Shown here piece by piece: positions 34,547 to 45,165 of a stretch of DNA of 60,000 nucleotides. A model generated the notes under the pieces. It saw nothing but the letters and a program-made list of their open reading frames with translations, was not told the origin of the DNA and searched no databases. This stretch comes from Symsagittifera roscoffensis (lineage: Eukaryota > Xenacoelomorpha > Acoela > Convolutidae). How positions within the stretch are numbered: the stretch's first letter is position 1; each line of letters opens with the position of its first letter. The DNA lies in assembly GCF_963678635.1 (NCBI RefSeq), contig NC_087064.1:2141688-2201687 (forward strand). Reading direction: 5' to 3'. The position numbers were made by a program, and so were the translations under genes.

Positions 34547-34753
34547 TGCGGAGAAACAATGCGGGCCGATGTTGACTTTGTAGAGAGTAAAATGCGGCAT
34601 CAGATTATGCGTTTTACTTGTGCTTTGAATTCTAAGATAAAGTTTCTCGAAAAGTTTACCAGTGTCGGAGAAACGGGTCTGAAAAATTCGTTTTTGAACG
34701 TTTTGTCAGAAGAATTTTCAGCTATTAATTTGATATTGCCTTCAATCGATTAA
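34547..34753 (+). CDS. Candidate terminal exon of an unrecognised gene
   Basis: After a T-rich tract and AG (34531-34546) the plus strand is open for 68 codons to TAA. The content is protein-like: CGETMRADVDFVESKMRHQ, then RFTCALNSKIKFLEKF and FLNVLSEEFSAINLILPSID. Charged and hydrophobic residues are balanced, unlike neighbouring chance frames. I recognise no family and see no partner exon. Confidence 0.35.
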   Translation, partial: CGETMRADVDFVESKMRHQIMRFTCALNSKIKFLEKFTSVGETGLKNSFLNVLSEEFSAINLILPSID

Positions 34754-35326
34754 TATAATTGTCCTAATATCGATAGGTACAGCTATAAAGGTTTTGTATC
34801 TTGTTCTACAAATAGCATATGTTGTCCATTATTTAGCTTTTGTTGAAATTTTGTATCGGTTTTCAGTTTTTGGAGCATCGTTTTAAATCAAGTGTAAACT
34901 TACAGCAATGGAGTTAAAGCTCATATCAAGGTTTTGCAAGCCAACTGGCTGTGTTAAAAAATGCCGTGGTTCCTAATTTGACTGTGACATTCCGACATTA
35001 ATTGGAAAAACTAAATTGAAACCCAAGGTCAGTCAATTTCCCCCTTGATAGACCAAGTTAGGATTCTCCACCCCTATATTTAATTTGAATTGAATTTATT
35101 TAGCTCTGAGAGTAAAATAATAGATTTTGATTGTTAGACCAACTTGTCGTCCTCCACTGTAAAACGCATCAGGGGGAAGATGTTAACTTCGTTCCGCTCC
35201 GACTTAGGAAACAAAAAAATTGAATAAAATTTGAATTGAAAATTGCGAATGTTCTCAAACCCATCTAACTTCAAACAGAGTATACTTACCTATCGAATGA
35301 TAATTTTCTTCGTTGTGTTTTTAATG

Positions 35327-35525
35327 CAGGGGCGGGTTTAAGGGGTGGGTTTGGACGCCCCCTGCCCCTCAGTGCTTCGAACCCCTCATCAACGAAGGTC
35401 CCCCCTTTGATATTATTTTATGACTTCCATTGTCGGCCGATCAACTTTAAATTTTTTCTAAGGTCGTCTTCGGCGCCAATATATAATAAATTTGAAAGCA
35501 AGCAAGCGCCGAAAAAACGCGAAAA
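35327..35525. mobile_element. hAT-like element, truncated copy
   Basis: It starts CAGGGGCGGGTTTAAGG and continues with the reverse-orientation family text (ccccctttgatattatttta, then cggcgccaatatataat and aagcgccgaaaaaacgc). It then loses similarity. No right end is seen. Confidence 0.75.
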
Positions 35526-35699
35526 AAACTTTGCTCAAATTAGTGTCGTTTTTGTACCTAAAGTGACCAAAGTATCTAAGATAGAGCGTAAAACTTGGAC
35601 ACATTCGACACTCATAAATGAATAGTTACTAGTTTGTGTAGAAATGTGACTAGGAAAACTAAAAAATCATAAAAGCTTTCAAATCTTTTCATAAAAAGC

Positions 35700-35890
35700 C
35701 CAATTTAAGCCTTTTCGCTCGTTTTATTTGCTCGAAATCAGACTAAAAATCAAAATTTCTAACCGGTTTTATTTTCGACCCAGTTCGATGATTATTTGTG
35801 GTACCTGATTTTACGCAGAAATTAAAATTGAAAGCACTCCGAATACAAAGTTCCTCTCCGTTTTTATTGGTTGGAGCAAAAACCTAAATA
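35700..35890. repeat. Diverged repeat related to 4140-4450
   Basis: Segments such as gattatttgtggtacctgat and gaatacaaagttcctctccg align in order with gattatttttggtttctgat and gaatataatgttcctcccta in the duplicated block. This indicates an old interspersed repeat of unknown class. Confidence 0.55.
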
Positions 35891-35931
35891 ACAGAATGAC
35901 TAGATTCCTACTTCATATAAGGTTCATATAC

Positions 35932-36056
35932 AAAACAGTCCCATACAAAACAGTCCAAAAGAAAATAGTCCAAAAAATCATGAAATGAAGAAAACAAAAC
36001 AGTCCATAACAAAACAGTCCGGTTTAAGGTCGCCGGTGGGCGCGCTGAGCGCGCGT
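35932..36056. repeat. aaaacagtcc repeats ending in a GC palindrome
   Basis: Five copies of an aaaa(c/t)agtcc motif (35933-36020) lead into a sharply GC-rich patch holding the inverted repeat GCGCGCT-G-AGCGCGC (36040-36054). The GC patch is out of character with the surrounding AT-rich DNA. It could be the end of an unrecognised transposon. Confidence 0.6.
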
Positions 36057-36785
36057 CGCCGCTTCGTGGCAAAAACCGGCTCTAAATATCGTAATAAGTC
36101 CTACCCTCTGTTGTCAAGCTCGCAACACAGAAAAAAGTACAGACACGGAAAAAAGTATGTAATTGTTTAGTTTGCAAACATAAATTAAAAACATTAGAAA
36201 CATTTATTAGAAAAAGTATAAAATTGTTTAAATAGCAAACATTAATTAGAATCATTAATTAGAAAAAAAATTTTGAAGCAAAAAGCTGAAAATTAATGCA
36301 TGCAAAGGGATTCTTAAGTACGTCCAAAAAAATGAAATGTTGAGTAGGTCTCAAAATTGAACTAGAAAAAATGTTAACTGCAAAACCATTTCCAGAACAA
36401 TTTCGAGACCTACTTGTTATCTCAAAAAGAGACCTACAATTTCTCAAAAAAAAGGAAAAAAAAAACTTCATTGCATAAAACGTTGACAGTATTTCCAATT
36501 AAAATGCTTGATTATTATCACATGAACGATTTTCTGTCGGTTGGCTTGAAATCTTTTCTATCAATCAATTTTTGAATTTTACAGAAAAACATTTTGCTCG
36601 ATGTATATTAAAATTTATAGTGTGGTAGAAACCGTTTGGATGTTTTTTTCAGGGGCACTACTTCTGATCATGTAACTTGTGTAGGTTCTCATGATGTTAA
36701 AATTATAACTGAAAGGTTCTGTATTTTGTACAGAAAAACTCAAATTAGTTTTTTTTTCACATGAATAATGTTTTGGATTAATCAC

Positions 36786-37215
36786 CAGGGGCGAATCTAG
36801 GATTTTCTCGAGGGGGGGTGAGGGGATACGGATTTTTAAAAAAATTTCGAAAAATTTATCAACTTTTGTTTTTAGGTCGATCAAATTGATTTTCCGAGCT
36901 CTCCCCAATCACTAAAAAGATCCTGTTTTGGTCAAATTTTCTGCGCCGCAGACAAAATTTTGAGAAAAATAGGTCAAAAAGGTGTTTTTAGGCACTTTTT
37001 GGAAAATTTTGACCAAAAAAGCGCGTTTTTTGGCACACGCTTCCCCCTCAAAATTAGTATATATTGGCTCCGAAGGCGCCTTTAGAAAACTTTTAGGGTC
37101 CGTCGCCAAATATGGATATCTCACAATAGTACAAAGGGGGGAGCCTTTGGGTTGGTAGGGGGTCGAATCCCTGAGTAAGGGGCGTCCGCCCCTACCCCCC
37201 CTAAATCCGCCCCTT
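36786..37215. mobile_element. hAT-like non-autonomous element, complete with TSD
   Basis: A 430-bp element. The left end is CAGGGGCGAATCTAGGA and the right end CCTAAATCCGCCCCTT. The flanks are TTAATCAC (36778-36785) and TTAATCCC (37216-37223), an 8-bp duplication with one mismatch. Same orientation and interior as the 29728 copy. Confidence 0.88.
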
Positions 37216-37949
37216 TTAATCCCTAATATTCGTATGTCCTTCTGTGTTGTAGCCGTTTTTTAGAAATTTTCCGATTAAAAAATAGTTTTCATCTAATTCG
37301 ATTTAATAATCAAAGTTAGTTTTGATTTATTTTTCAAAATCAAAATTTGCTTTTAAAAATTTAGTTACCGTGTTTAACTACAGTGGGGCATTTTGTTCAC
37401 TTTTGGTTTAAAAGGAGATGACTGAAAGTTTTACTCCAGTTGTTCGCAATCATTAAATAAGATTATTTTTGTCTTCATTTTTGAGCTGTCTGAAAATGGT
37501 TGGATATTTTTTCAAGCTTTCTCCTTTTTTGAATTTCGCCATCAGTCATTTCAATTTTGTAAGAGTAAATTTGATATGCCGCTAAATGATTGTTGAAAGC
37601 AAACATAAGACTCTTTGAAAACGAAATCTTATTGATTTTTTGAAACAAACCTTATTGATTTTTCGAATAAGATATGCGGAAAATTTACGAGAGAAAAAAT
37701 AAAATAAACATTAGAATAAAAGTTTTGAAGGGGCGTTGTCGTCAAACTATAAAAAATGGTATATAGGAGAAAACTCCTATTGTGTTCATATCAGATTTCT
37801 GATATATAAGAACAGCCCGTTTTTGTTATTTGTTTTGCGGATGACTTTAAATGGTATGAAATTATTGGAATCAATAGCGAATTTAGGAGGAGACTCAGGA
37901 ACTCGACAGCCTAGCCCATCAGAGGGTCAAAACCTTCAAAACTTAATTT

Positions 37950-38110
37950 TTTTGGCGCGAATATGTAAAAGGAAGGGGAAAAATTTTGACTAATATTTTC
38001 GGACAAAACTTTCCAAAAAGTGTCCCTAATTGGTAGTTTTGGCTCAAACTTTCAAAGACTGGCACTGATGTAGAAGTTTTGGTCTAAATTGGGCCTTTTT
38101 GGGAGAGGGG
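37950..38110. mobile_element. hAT-like element, remnant
   Basis: Only interior motifs are recognisable, in reverse orientation (ggcgcgaatatgtaaa, then ttttcggacaaaactttcc and aaaaagtgtcc). The ends are not defined. Confidence 0.45.
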
Positions 38111-38460
38111 TTCAAAGAAAGCATTAAATTGACTCTAAAAATTTCTGCAGGTAAAAAGCCTTAATCTGGCCCAAAGTAGGCATGCCTCGAGGTGACTTGC
38201 AACTGTTTTTTTCTTTTATGGGGATGTTGCTTTACTCTTGCAAAGTTTACCTAAGACTGTTGTTTTAGGTAAGAGGCATTTGGATATCGTCTAAAAACAT
38301 ATTTGAACCAACTCAAATTTCCCACTTCACAACACACGATAGTAGCACTCGGGTCATTGTCCGATCTCCCGAAATTACGAGACCACGTTCGTCAAATAGT
38401 TTGCGCTTGACTAATAGCATCACTCAACAACGTGACCGAAGTAGTATCGTAGTATCGTGA

Positions 38461-38669
38461 CCACGTGACCATATTAGCATCATTACCACGTGACCATATA
38501 AGTATCGTGACCACGTGACCATATTAGCATCATTACCTCGTGACCATAGAAGTATCGCGACCACGTGACCATATTAGCATCATTACCTCGTGACCCTAGT
38601 AGCATCGCAACCACGTGACTACCACAGTATCACTACCACGTGACCATAGAAGTATCTCTCTATCACGTG
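38461..38669. promoter_or_regulatory. 25-bp-periodic E-box (CACGTG) array before the neurocalcin start
   Basis: Seven CACGTG boxes start at 38462, 38487, 38512, 38562, 38612, 38637 and 38664. CTCGTG occupies the two empty 25-bp slots (38537, 38587). Alternating 25-mers (atattagcatcattacc and atataagtatcgtgacc) make a 50-bp higher-order unit. GTCACGTGAC-type palindromes bind bHLH-zip factors (USF, Myc/Max, MITF/TFE families). The array ends 8 bases before the start codon, so it lies in the promoter or the 5' UTR. Function is inferred. Confidence 0.75.
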
Positions 38670-38677
38670 ATCATCAA

Positions 38678-41610
38678 ATGGGCAAGCAGAATTCAAAATT
38701 GAAGCCGGAGATGCTGGATGACCTCACCTCCCAGACCCAGTTCAGCCCGGCTGAGATCTCCGAGTGGTACAAGGGTTTCTGCAAGGACTGTCCTTCCGGT
38801 CAGCTGACAGTGCAGGAGTTCCAGAAGATCTACGGCAACTTCTTCCCCTACGGAGATGCTTCAAAATTCGCAGAACACGTCTTCAGAACATTCGACGTCA
38901 ACAGTGACGGTCAGTAATTTCTTTCAATGCCTGCTTTTGCACAATTGGCATGTTATAATTGGGCTAGACAACATGATAACAAATTCAAAACAGTTGAATT
39001 GTTAGCAAAATGTTTATTTTTTGCTCAGCAAGAGACTTTCAAAGAATGAGATCTGAAGCTTTCAATATTACAAAGATTTAAAATCAGGAAATATTTAATT
39101 ACAGGTGTTTAATCCGACGACTTCAGGAAGTGGGAGGGAGCTCTTATGTTAACTATGGTGTGTAGGCTAGCCATTATTGCAAAATTATGATCGGAATGTT
39201 CTGTGCTACTTGCACAGCAACACGCTATCGATGCTCATCGTTTAAATCAAGTTGATCTGAAGTACTAAGACGAAATTATCTCGACACTGGAACTATTGTT
39301 TCGTACTTTTTTGGAACTCAAACTATCAGCAAGTATGAGCAATACAATTAAGATACCATCTTTCACCTTCACGAGTTCTATTAAATTAACACAAAAAAAA
39401 ACATCCTAGGCGATCGTTTCTTCTAGTTGTTAAGTGAAATTCTCAGAACAAAAAATCAGGTTTTTTTCTTATAAAATTGAATTAAAATGCTACATGATTC
39501 GGCACACTTCTCGCTGTACTTTAAAAAACCTCAGTTTGAACGTTCTCTTTAAAAAAATATTACTGATTCAGAGAAACGCTCGAATTGGAGAAGATTCGAA
39601 TTTAATGTAAATAATAATGGATTTGATGTAAATCTTGTTCCTTTAATTGAAGCGAAAGCCATTGCTCCTTAACCCAAACAAGAGGTACTCAAAAAAGTGT
39701 CTGAAAAATTTTCATTCTCAAATTAGATGTGCAATAATGAGGAATGCGAAGATTTCTTTTTAAAATGACACAAAAATGAAGATATATTGTAGTATCATAA
39801 AAGTATTAAGTCAAATATACTACACTAACTTAGGGCTTAACCTAAATTTTCTAACGTTTTAATTATCATTCCGGCCTAATTAATTCTTTCAAGATTGGAC
39901 TCAGTTTTACCTCTAGATTGGACTGCATTTAGATTCGATATTTTAAGAAGTATGTCACTAGTTTTTTTTAACCTGGTTACTTTTTTCTGCCTTGAAAAGC
40001 GGACAAAACAGCAATAAGCATGCAGTCTTCTTAAACCCTATCAGAAATCACTGAATATAAAAATTTTTGTAAATAAAAGGCTTTTAAGTGAAAAATTATC
40101 AAAATAAAATTTGTCCTTGCGAAAAGCAATGGTATTGCAATCGGGTGCTAGAAATTTCTTCCCGTAAAAAACTTCGTTCACAGGACCCATCTCTAGTCAA
40201 CTTCTGGGATCTTTTCTTGTGGTACGTTGTTTCATAATAAATTCAAAAATGTCTCGAACGGCAAAAGTTTAGGGTTCGAACTTCACCAGGAACAATTTTG
40301 TTTTTCATGATCCGTGTCTAGTGCTTGAGGGTGAGAAAAAAACAAAAAAAACATGCAATGCAAATCTTAGGCAGTGGCTTAACAGTTATTTTCGTAATGA
40401 GCTATACAACTCGTAAGCTGGAACTTTTGTGGATGAATTGCCTTAGTTAAGTTAAAATTTATTTTGCAGCAGTTTTCGTTGCCACAAAATGTTTTTCATA
40501 ATTTCTTTCCATTTGTGATTTTTAAACGAGATAGTAGATGCGTTAACCACAATTTTAAGAGCTATTTTACTCGAGTGATTTTCGAGTAAGAGATCGAAGC
40601 ACAATTGATAAGATTTTATTGTGATAACTCACACGAAATTGAGTAGCAAGTCTTAAGCGTACCTGATTCGGTCTGAAAACAAACCTCAAGCTACGACACC
40701 TGACGTTAAAATATCTGGGCGAAAAAACCTAGTTTATTTTAAAGAAGTTTTTGTCAATTACTACTTCTCTCAGAAAGTGTAGCTGTTTGTTTCCAGGAAC
40801 GATTGACTTCCGAGAATTCATCTGTGCTCTTTCTGTGACCTCTAGAGGTCAGCTGGACCAGAAGTTGAGGTGGGCGTTCAACATGTACGACTTGGACGGC
40901 AACGGATACATCACCAAACAGGAGATGTTAGAAATAGTCACTGTGAGTAGATGATACTTCTTTCGGATACTTAACAATCTCGCCCTGAAAACATAAAAGT
41001 TTGTAACATCCCCTGTAACTACATTTAGCCCCCAAACAAATCCCTCCTAACGAACGAATCTCAACCATCCCCCCCCCCCACACACCCCCCAACTACTTAA
41101 CAATCTCACCCCCTCAAAATGTATTAAAATTGTACCTTCCATGTAACTACCTTTCCTAACGAATCCGTCTTAACGAATCCTCTTTGTAACAATTCCAAGC
41201 CCCCCCCCCCCCTACCCCCACACACACACTTTTGTAACAGTGGGGATAGTAAACAAGATCCAAAATTAGAACACAGTGACCGACGAAAACGTGTTTTCAA
41301 AAACCAAACTACTCATATTTTGAGCTTATTTTGAACCTTTTAACGAATATCGCTCATTATATACATTTGCAAAAACAAACTAACATAATTGTTGCTGTTT
41401 GTGCAGGCCATCTACAAGATGGTGGGTTCGGTCATGAAGATGCCCGAGGACGAGTCGACACCCGAGAAGAGAACGGACAAGATATTCCGACAGATGGACA
41501 AGAACGCAGATGGGAAACTGTCCCTCGAGGAGTTCATAGAGGGCGCCAAAAGTGACCCCTCCATTGTCCGACTTCTCCAGTGTGACCCCAGTGGCGCCAC
41601 ACAGTACTAG
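38678..41610 (+). CDS. Nca: Neurocalcin/hippocalcin-family neuronal calcium sensor, 3 coding exons, 193 aa
   Basis: Exons 38678-38909, 40797-40942 and 41407-41610 join in frame to 193 codons plus stop, the exact family length. MGKQNSKL at the start fits N-myristoylation. The frame is open further upstream but has no ATG there, which fixes the start. Four EF-hands are present: EF1 (residues about 36-47) is the usual inactive one, with CPSG. EF2 (73-84, DVNSDGTIDFRE), EF3 (109-120, [12 protein letters not shown]) and EF4 (157-168, [12 protein letters not shown]) keep all calcium ligands. The end [13 protein letters not shown] is typical of the hippocalcin/neurocalcin branch and unlike NCS-1/frequenin. 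Family members switch to membranes when calcium binds and regulate neuronal signalling. Introns are GT-AG. Coding DNA is clearly more GC-rich than its surroundings. The gene appears intact. Confidence 0.96.
38910..40796 (+). other. Intron 1 of the neurocalcin-like gene
   Basis: It begins GTCAGTAA and ends TGTTTCCAG, splitting the Gly codon of EF-hand 2. It is 1.9 kb and AT-rich, and carries one copy of the dispersed ~47-bp motif at 39186-39231 (atgatcgg, ctgtgctacttgcaca, gctatcg). No other feature is recognised. Confidence 0.92.
40943..41406 (+). other. Intron 2 of the neurocalcin-like gene, with poly-C tracts
   Basis: It begins GTGAGTAG and ends TTTGTGCAG, phase 0. Two long C runs, each followed by ACACAC or CCCACACAC (about 41070-41095 and 41200-41230), occur in related flanking text (taacgaat, accttcc, aactac). 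They suggest local duplication within the intron. Confidence 0.92.
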
Positions 41611-41622
41611 ACCAGAACAAAA

Positions 41623-41628
41623 AATAAA
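41623..41628 (+). terminator. Polyadenylation signal AATAAA
   Basis: AATAAA lies 12 bases after the neurocalcin stop codon. If used, the 3' UTR would be very short. Other A-rich hexamers occur downstream, so the real cleavage site needs transcript data. Confidence 0.5.
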
Positions 41629-44079
41629 CAAAACAAACAATTTTCAGCTACTATTATACCTGAGTTGAGACAATGTCAGCCAAAATTAAAATTGATAAAA
41701 GATAATTCAATATTGATAGAAGAAAGTCACAAGTTGAAAGAAAAAATGAAAAAAATTAAAAGAGGCGAAGAAAAAAAGATGTTCATAAGAGCTATAAAAG
41801 TTTTTAAAAATGAGCAAATAAAAACTGCACACAGCTTGAAAGTAAATCTATGCCCGTACAAATATCTCAACACAGGTATATAAATATCAGCAAATAATCA
41901 ACAGCCGCATTGAATATAAATTGTTTAAATTGTCTGGTTTGTGGGTTTCAGAGAGTTATCCCATTAAATCTAATCCTAAAAGTTAGACATCCAGATTATC
42001 TGGCAATCTGGGCTGCCTTTTCAAAATCAAAATAGAAAATGGAAGATAAAACAGTTTAACTCATGTTTGGCTATGTTCTCATTAGATATTTCAAAATTTG
42101 GATAAGTTTTTGTTGGCGCGGTATGATTATATTAAATTCATCAATTTTTGTTTTAAAATATGGCTGTTATTATCATCCGAATCAAAAGCGCAATATTAAA
42201 TGAAGTAAATCGAAATAGGTATATTCATTTTGTAGATAAAAAGTTGGAAATTTTCAATTGTGTATGATATAATATCTATTTCTGATTTTGTTTGAGGATC
42301 TGTTTACCTTCTCATGTTTGGTATTTCACTACAATACATAATTTGCAAAATTATTTTGACCAAAAAATTTTAGATCTGGCTGTGGCTGTCAAAGAAAAAC
42401 CTATTAAATAATAGAACCTACAAAAATTGGTTCTCAATTTTTGTTATAAGAAGGACTAGACTAGTTCACGCCAAAGTAAACGCAAATTTCTGTCAAAGTT
42501 TTTCAAAAATGCCAAAAAAAAAAAAAATTATTGGCTCATTTTAGATAAAACAGCATCTGCTGGAGAACGTCTTTGGTTATCGTTTTCGGTTGGAGAAAGT
42601 CTGAAGAACGTTCTCGTTTTTGGTTAAGGATAGCTCGGAATAACAAAGTTGAACCGAAGTTTTTTGAAAAATTAAAAAAAAAGAATTGAAAATCCCTCAC
42701 TCGCGAAAATCCTTGATCCTTCTTGTGTCTTTTTGGAAGACTATTTAACAAAAGGACTGCGTGCCCAACATATTTCAGTGGGGGAATTCAACAAAACCGA
42801 AAAGAAACAGTGCCGAAATTGAAATTGAGTTCAACAGTGCCTTAAATTATTGATGATTAAAAATCTGATCTTATTTTGAGAAGCGCTGGCTATTTTTCGT
42901 GAATAGTGTTTTGGTTTGAAGCGAAGCTGGCAGTGAAATTCAAAGATCAATAAATATGCAAGATTTTCAGTCAATTTCACGCAAGTCAGAGGGGTTGTTA
43001 CCACTTAGGTTATGTAACCAATGATGAAAAGATTTCGAATCTAAAACTTCGGCTATCCGAGTGGCAAAGAAATTTGTTTACGACACAAGTTCAATCTCCG
43101 ATGTACCAAATTGCTGTCAATCTACTTGAAAATATTAAAAAGTCTCAGCTTTAGAGCTTTCTCAATCTCATCCCTCAGCCGCGTTGCTTGGAGAGCAGTT
43201 TGAATTCCAATTCCGCTACTGAAAACATTTTCTTTGGTGCTGCTCCTGCGTTTCAGGAGACAAACACATTTTGATGCTAGGAAAAGAAGGTTTTTTGGGA
43301 GTGAAGAAATGCAACGGTACACAACACATCAGTGAGCCATATTGCACATGAAAGTCAAAGTAGTAGTGACAGACCGTCAGAGGATCTAAAACAGAAAATT
43401 ACCAGGGCCTTTCAATGATACTGTTTGACAACGCTAGTGACAGTGGGTCAATCACCAGCGAAATTATTTCAACTTAAAAGTTTGGACATTCGGTATACGG
43501 AGCGACGGAACATGCTGTAACGAACAAGTGTGACACGAAATTTAAAACCGACCCTTGCTTAACAGAGATTTTGAGCTCGCAAATAACTCCTCGGCTTAAA
43601 ACCAACGTGTCAGTGAGCGAGTACATGCGACTAAGTGCACGCAAAGCAGTTTGCAGAGTGTTCTTAGCTGTGAGTGTTTCCTTTTTTTTAGCTCTATCTT
43701 CAGTGGAATGCTGAAAAATGATGTTCACTCTGCCTGTTTAAATCAACAAAACCGCAGATCAGTTTCAAAGGTGTTTTTCCACGGAGCGGATATCTTACAG
43801 CTGGATTTTCTTACATAGCCATGCTAAAAGCTTATGTCAAAAATATTCTTCACGGCGTGAAGGGCTCCGAAAAATTGTTTTTGGTTAACGACGTCTTTTT
43901 TAGAGAAGACCGTAGTATGCACAAGTTAATAGTTTTTTGCTCCAAAGATATGCCTATCTATTTGAAATAAACTCACAAATTCAGGCTCACATATCTCCTG
44001 CCACAAGCAAGCAAAGAACTTTGATTGCAATCCAGCATTTCGTCCGACTTATTCACAGTTCCAATGTTAGTTGATACTG
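41629..44079. other. Intergenic, no gene seen
   Basis: Scattered short frames are present, all with AT-biased composition. A 72-codon Lys-rich frame at 41665-41883 is most likely chance in the 3' flank. Confidence 0.6.
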
Positions 44080-45165
44080 ACTAATTGCGCTCTCGGAAAT
44101 GCAATAAAACAAACAAAAACTTTAACAACAGGTTAGGGCCGTCAAAAAAGGAGTTTCTTAGCAACTTCCATAGATAAAAGATGCCATGTTTAAAATGCAG
44201 TGAAGTTTGGATGGTTTATTTGGGTTTACCGTTAGGCAGTGCAAAATGTATCATTCCATGTCAGAACGGTTTTTTGAGTCATGATGGCTAATTGGCGTTA
44301 AGTATGCCTTCTTTAAACTGCCACAAGACTCCAAGATAGTTTTTGAAATGATGTTGTTTCTCCAAACGTTTTTCAATAGATGAAAGTTGAAGTAACGATG
44401 AGACAAAAATATCAGGAAGGACAATTTTTTTAAAGCACAGATCATGTCAAGTCAACGTGAATTGAGGTAGTAGTTAGAAATTGCTGAGCCCGATCATCAG
44501 CTGCGGACCTTGAATCAGCTGCGGACCCACAAAATTCAAGTTCATACCAACTTCTCACTTGATCGACGAGTAAAAATGTTCAACATTGCGCTTTAAAATA
44601 GCAGCTCGAACACTAGAATGTGAAAGAAGCCCACCACTGACGACTCAACCAATGGGTATACAAAGAAACAGGAGGATTTCATTTTTGTTCACAGAAAAAA
44701 TTCGAGAGGCTTGACAGCATTGAACACATGTTGCCCGAAGTGATCTCAACGTCATCGAACTTAAAGACAACGGGATAATTGATGCTAATGGGGTAATTGC
44801 TCAGGCAAGTTTGGAAAGCCTGTGATATAAAAATCAGAGCTGAGACTTTCCTTTTTGAATTGGCAAACTGTAAAAATATTGTCACAAAGAATGATTTCAG
44901 AAAACGAGATCAATTTATCCTGCTCTGTGTGGACAGGTTCCAGAAAAAGGCAATCATTTACTGGAAAATCAATTGCATAATAAAAGGCATATCTAATAAA
45001 AGGCACAACAATGAGTTGCATGCCTGTTTATATCAACCAATTATTGAAATTAGATGAAAAATTCGTTGGTTTGGTGCAATTCGGCGTGGCGGTTTGCTTT
45101 AATTTAGGAGAAGAATTGTTGCTACTGTTGCCCTCCTTGTTTGCAGGCTTGCGGAACTCTCTCAT
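44080..45165. repeat. Old duplication, copy A left part
   Basis: It aligns in order with 47930-49075: for example ttgctgagcccgatcatcag at 44482 and 48314, ttgacagcattgaac at 44713 and 48557, and tttatcctgctctgtg near 44915 and tttcatcctgctctgtgg near 48758. Many substitutions separate the two. Open frames here are not conserved in the other copy. Confidence 0.85.

Noticed and set aside
38461-38669. CRISPR-like array (regular short repeats)
   Set aside because: Repeats and spacers are both part of a 50-bp minisatellite in an animal genome. The spacers are not unique and there are no cas genes.
38615-38677. N-terminal extension of the neurocalcin frame
   Set aside because: It has no ATG (it would begin at GTG), is made of the E-box repeat, and would bury the myristoylation site.
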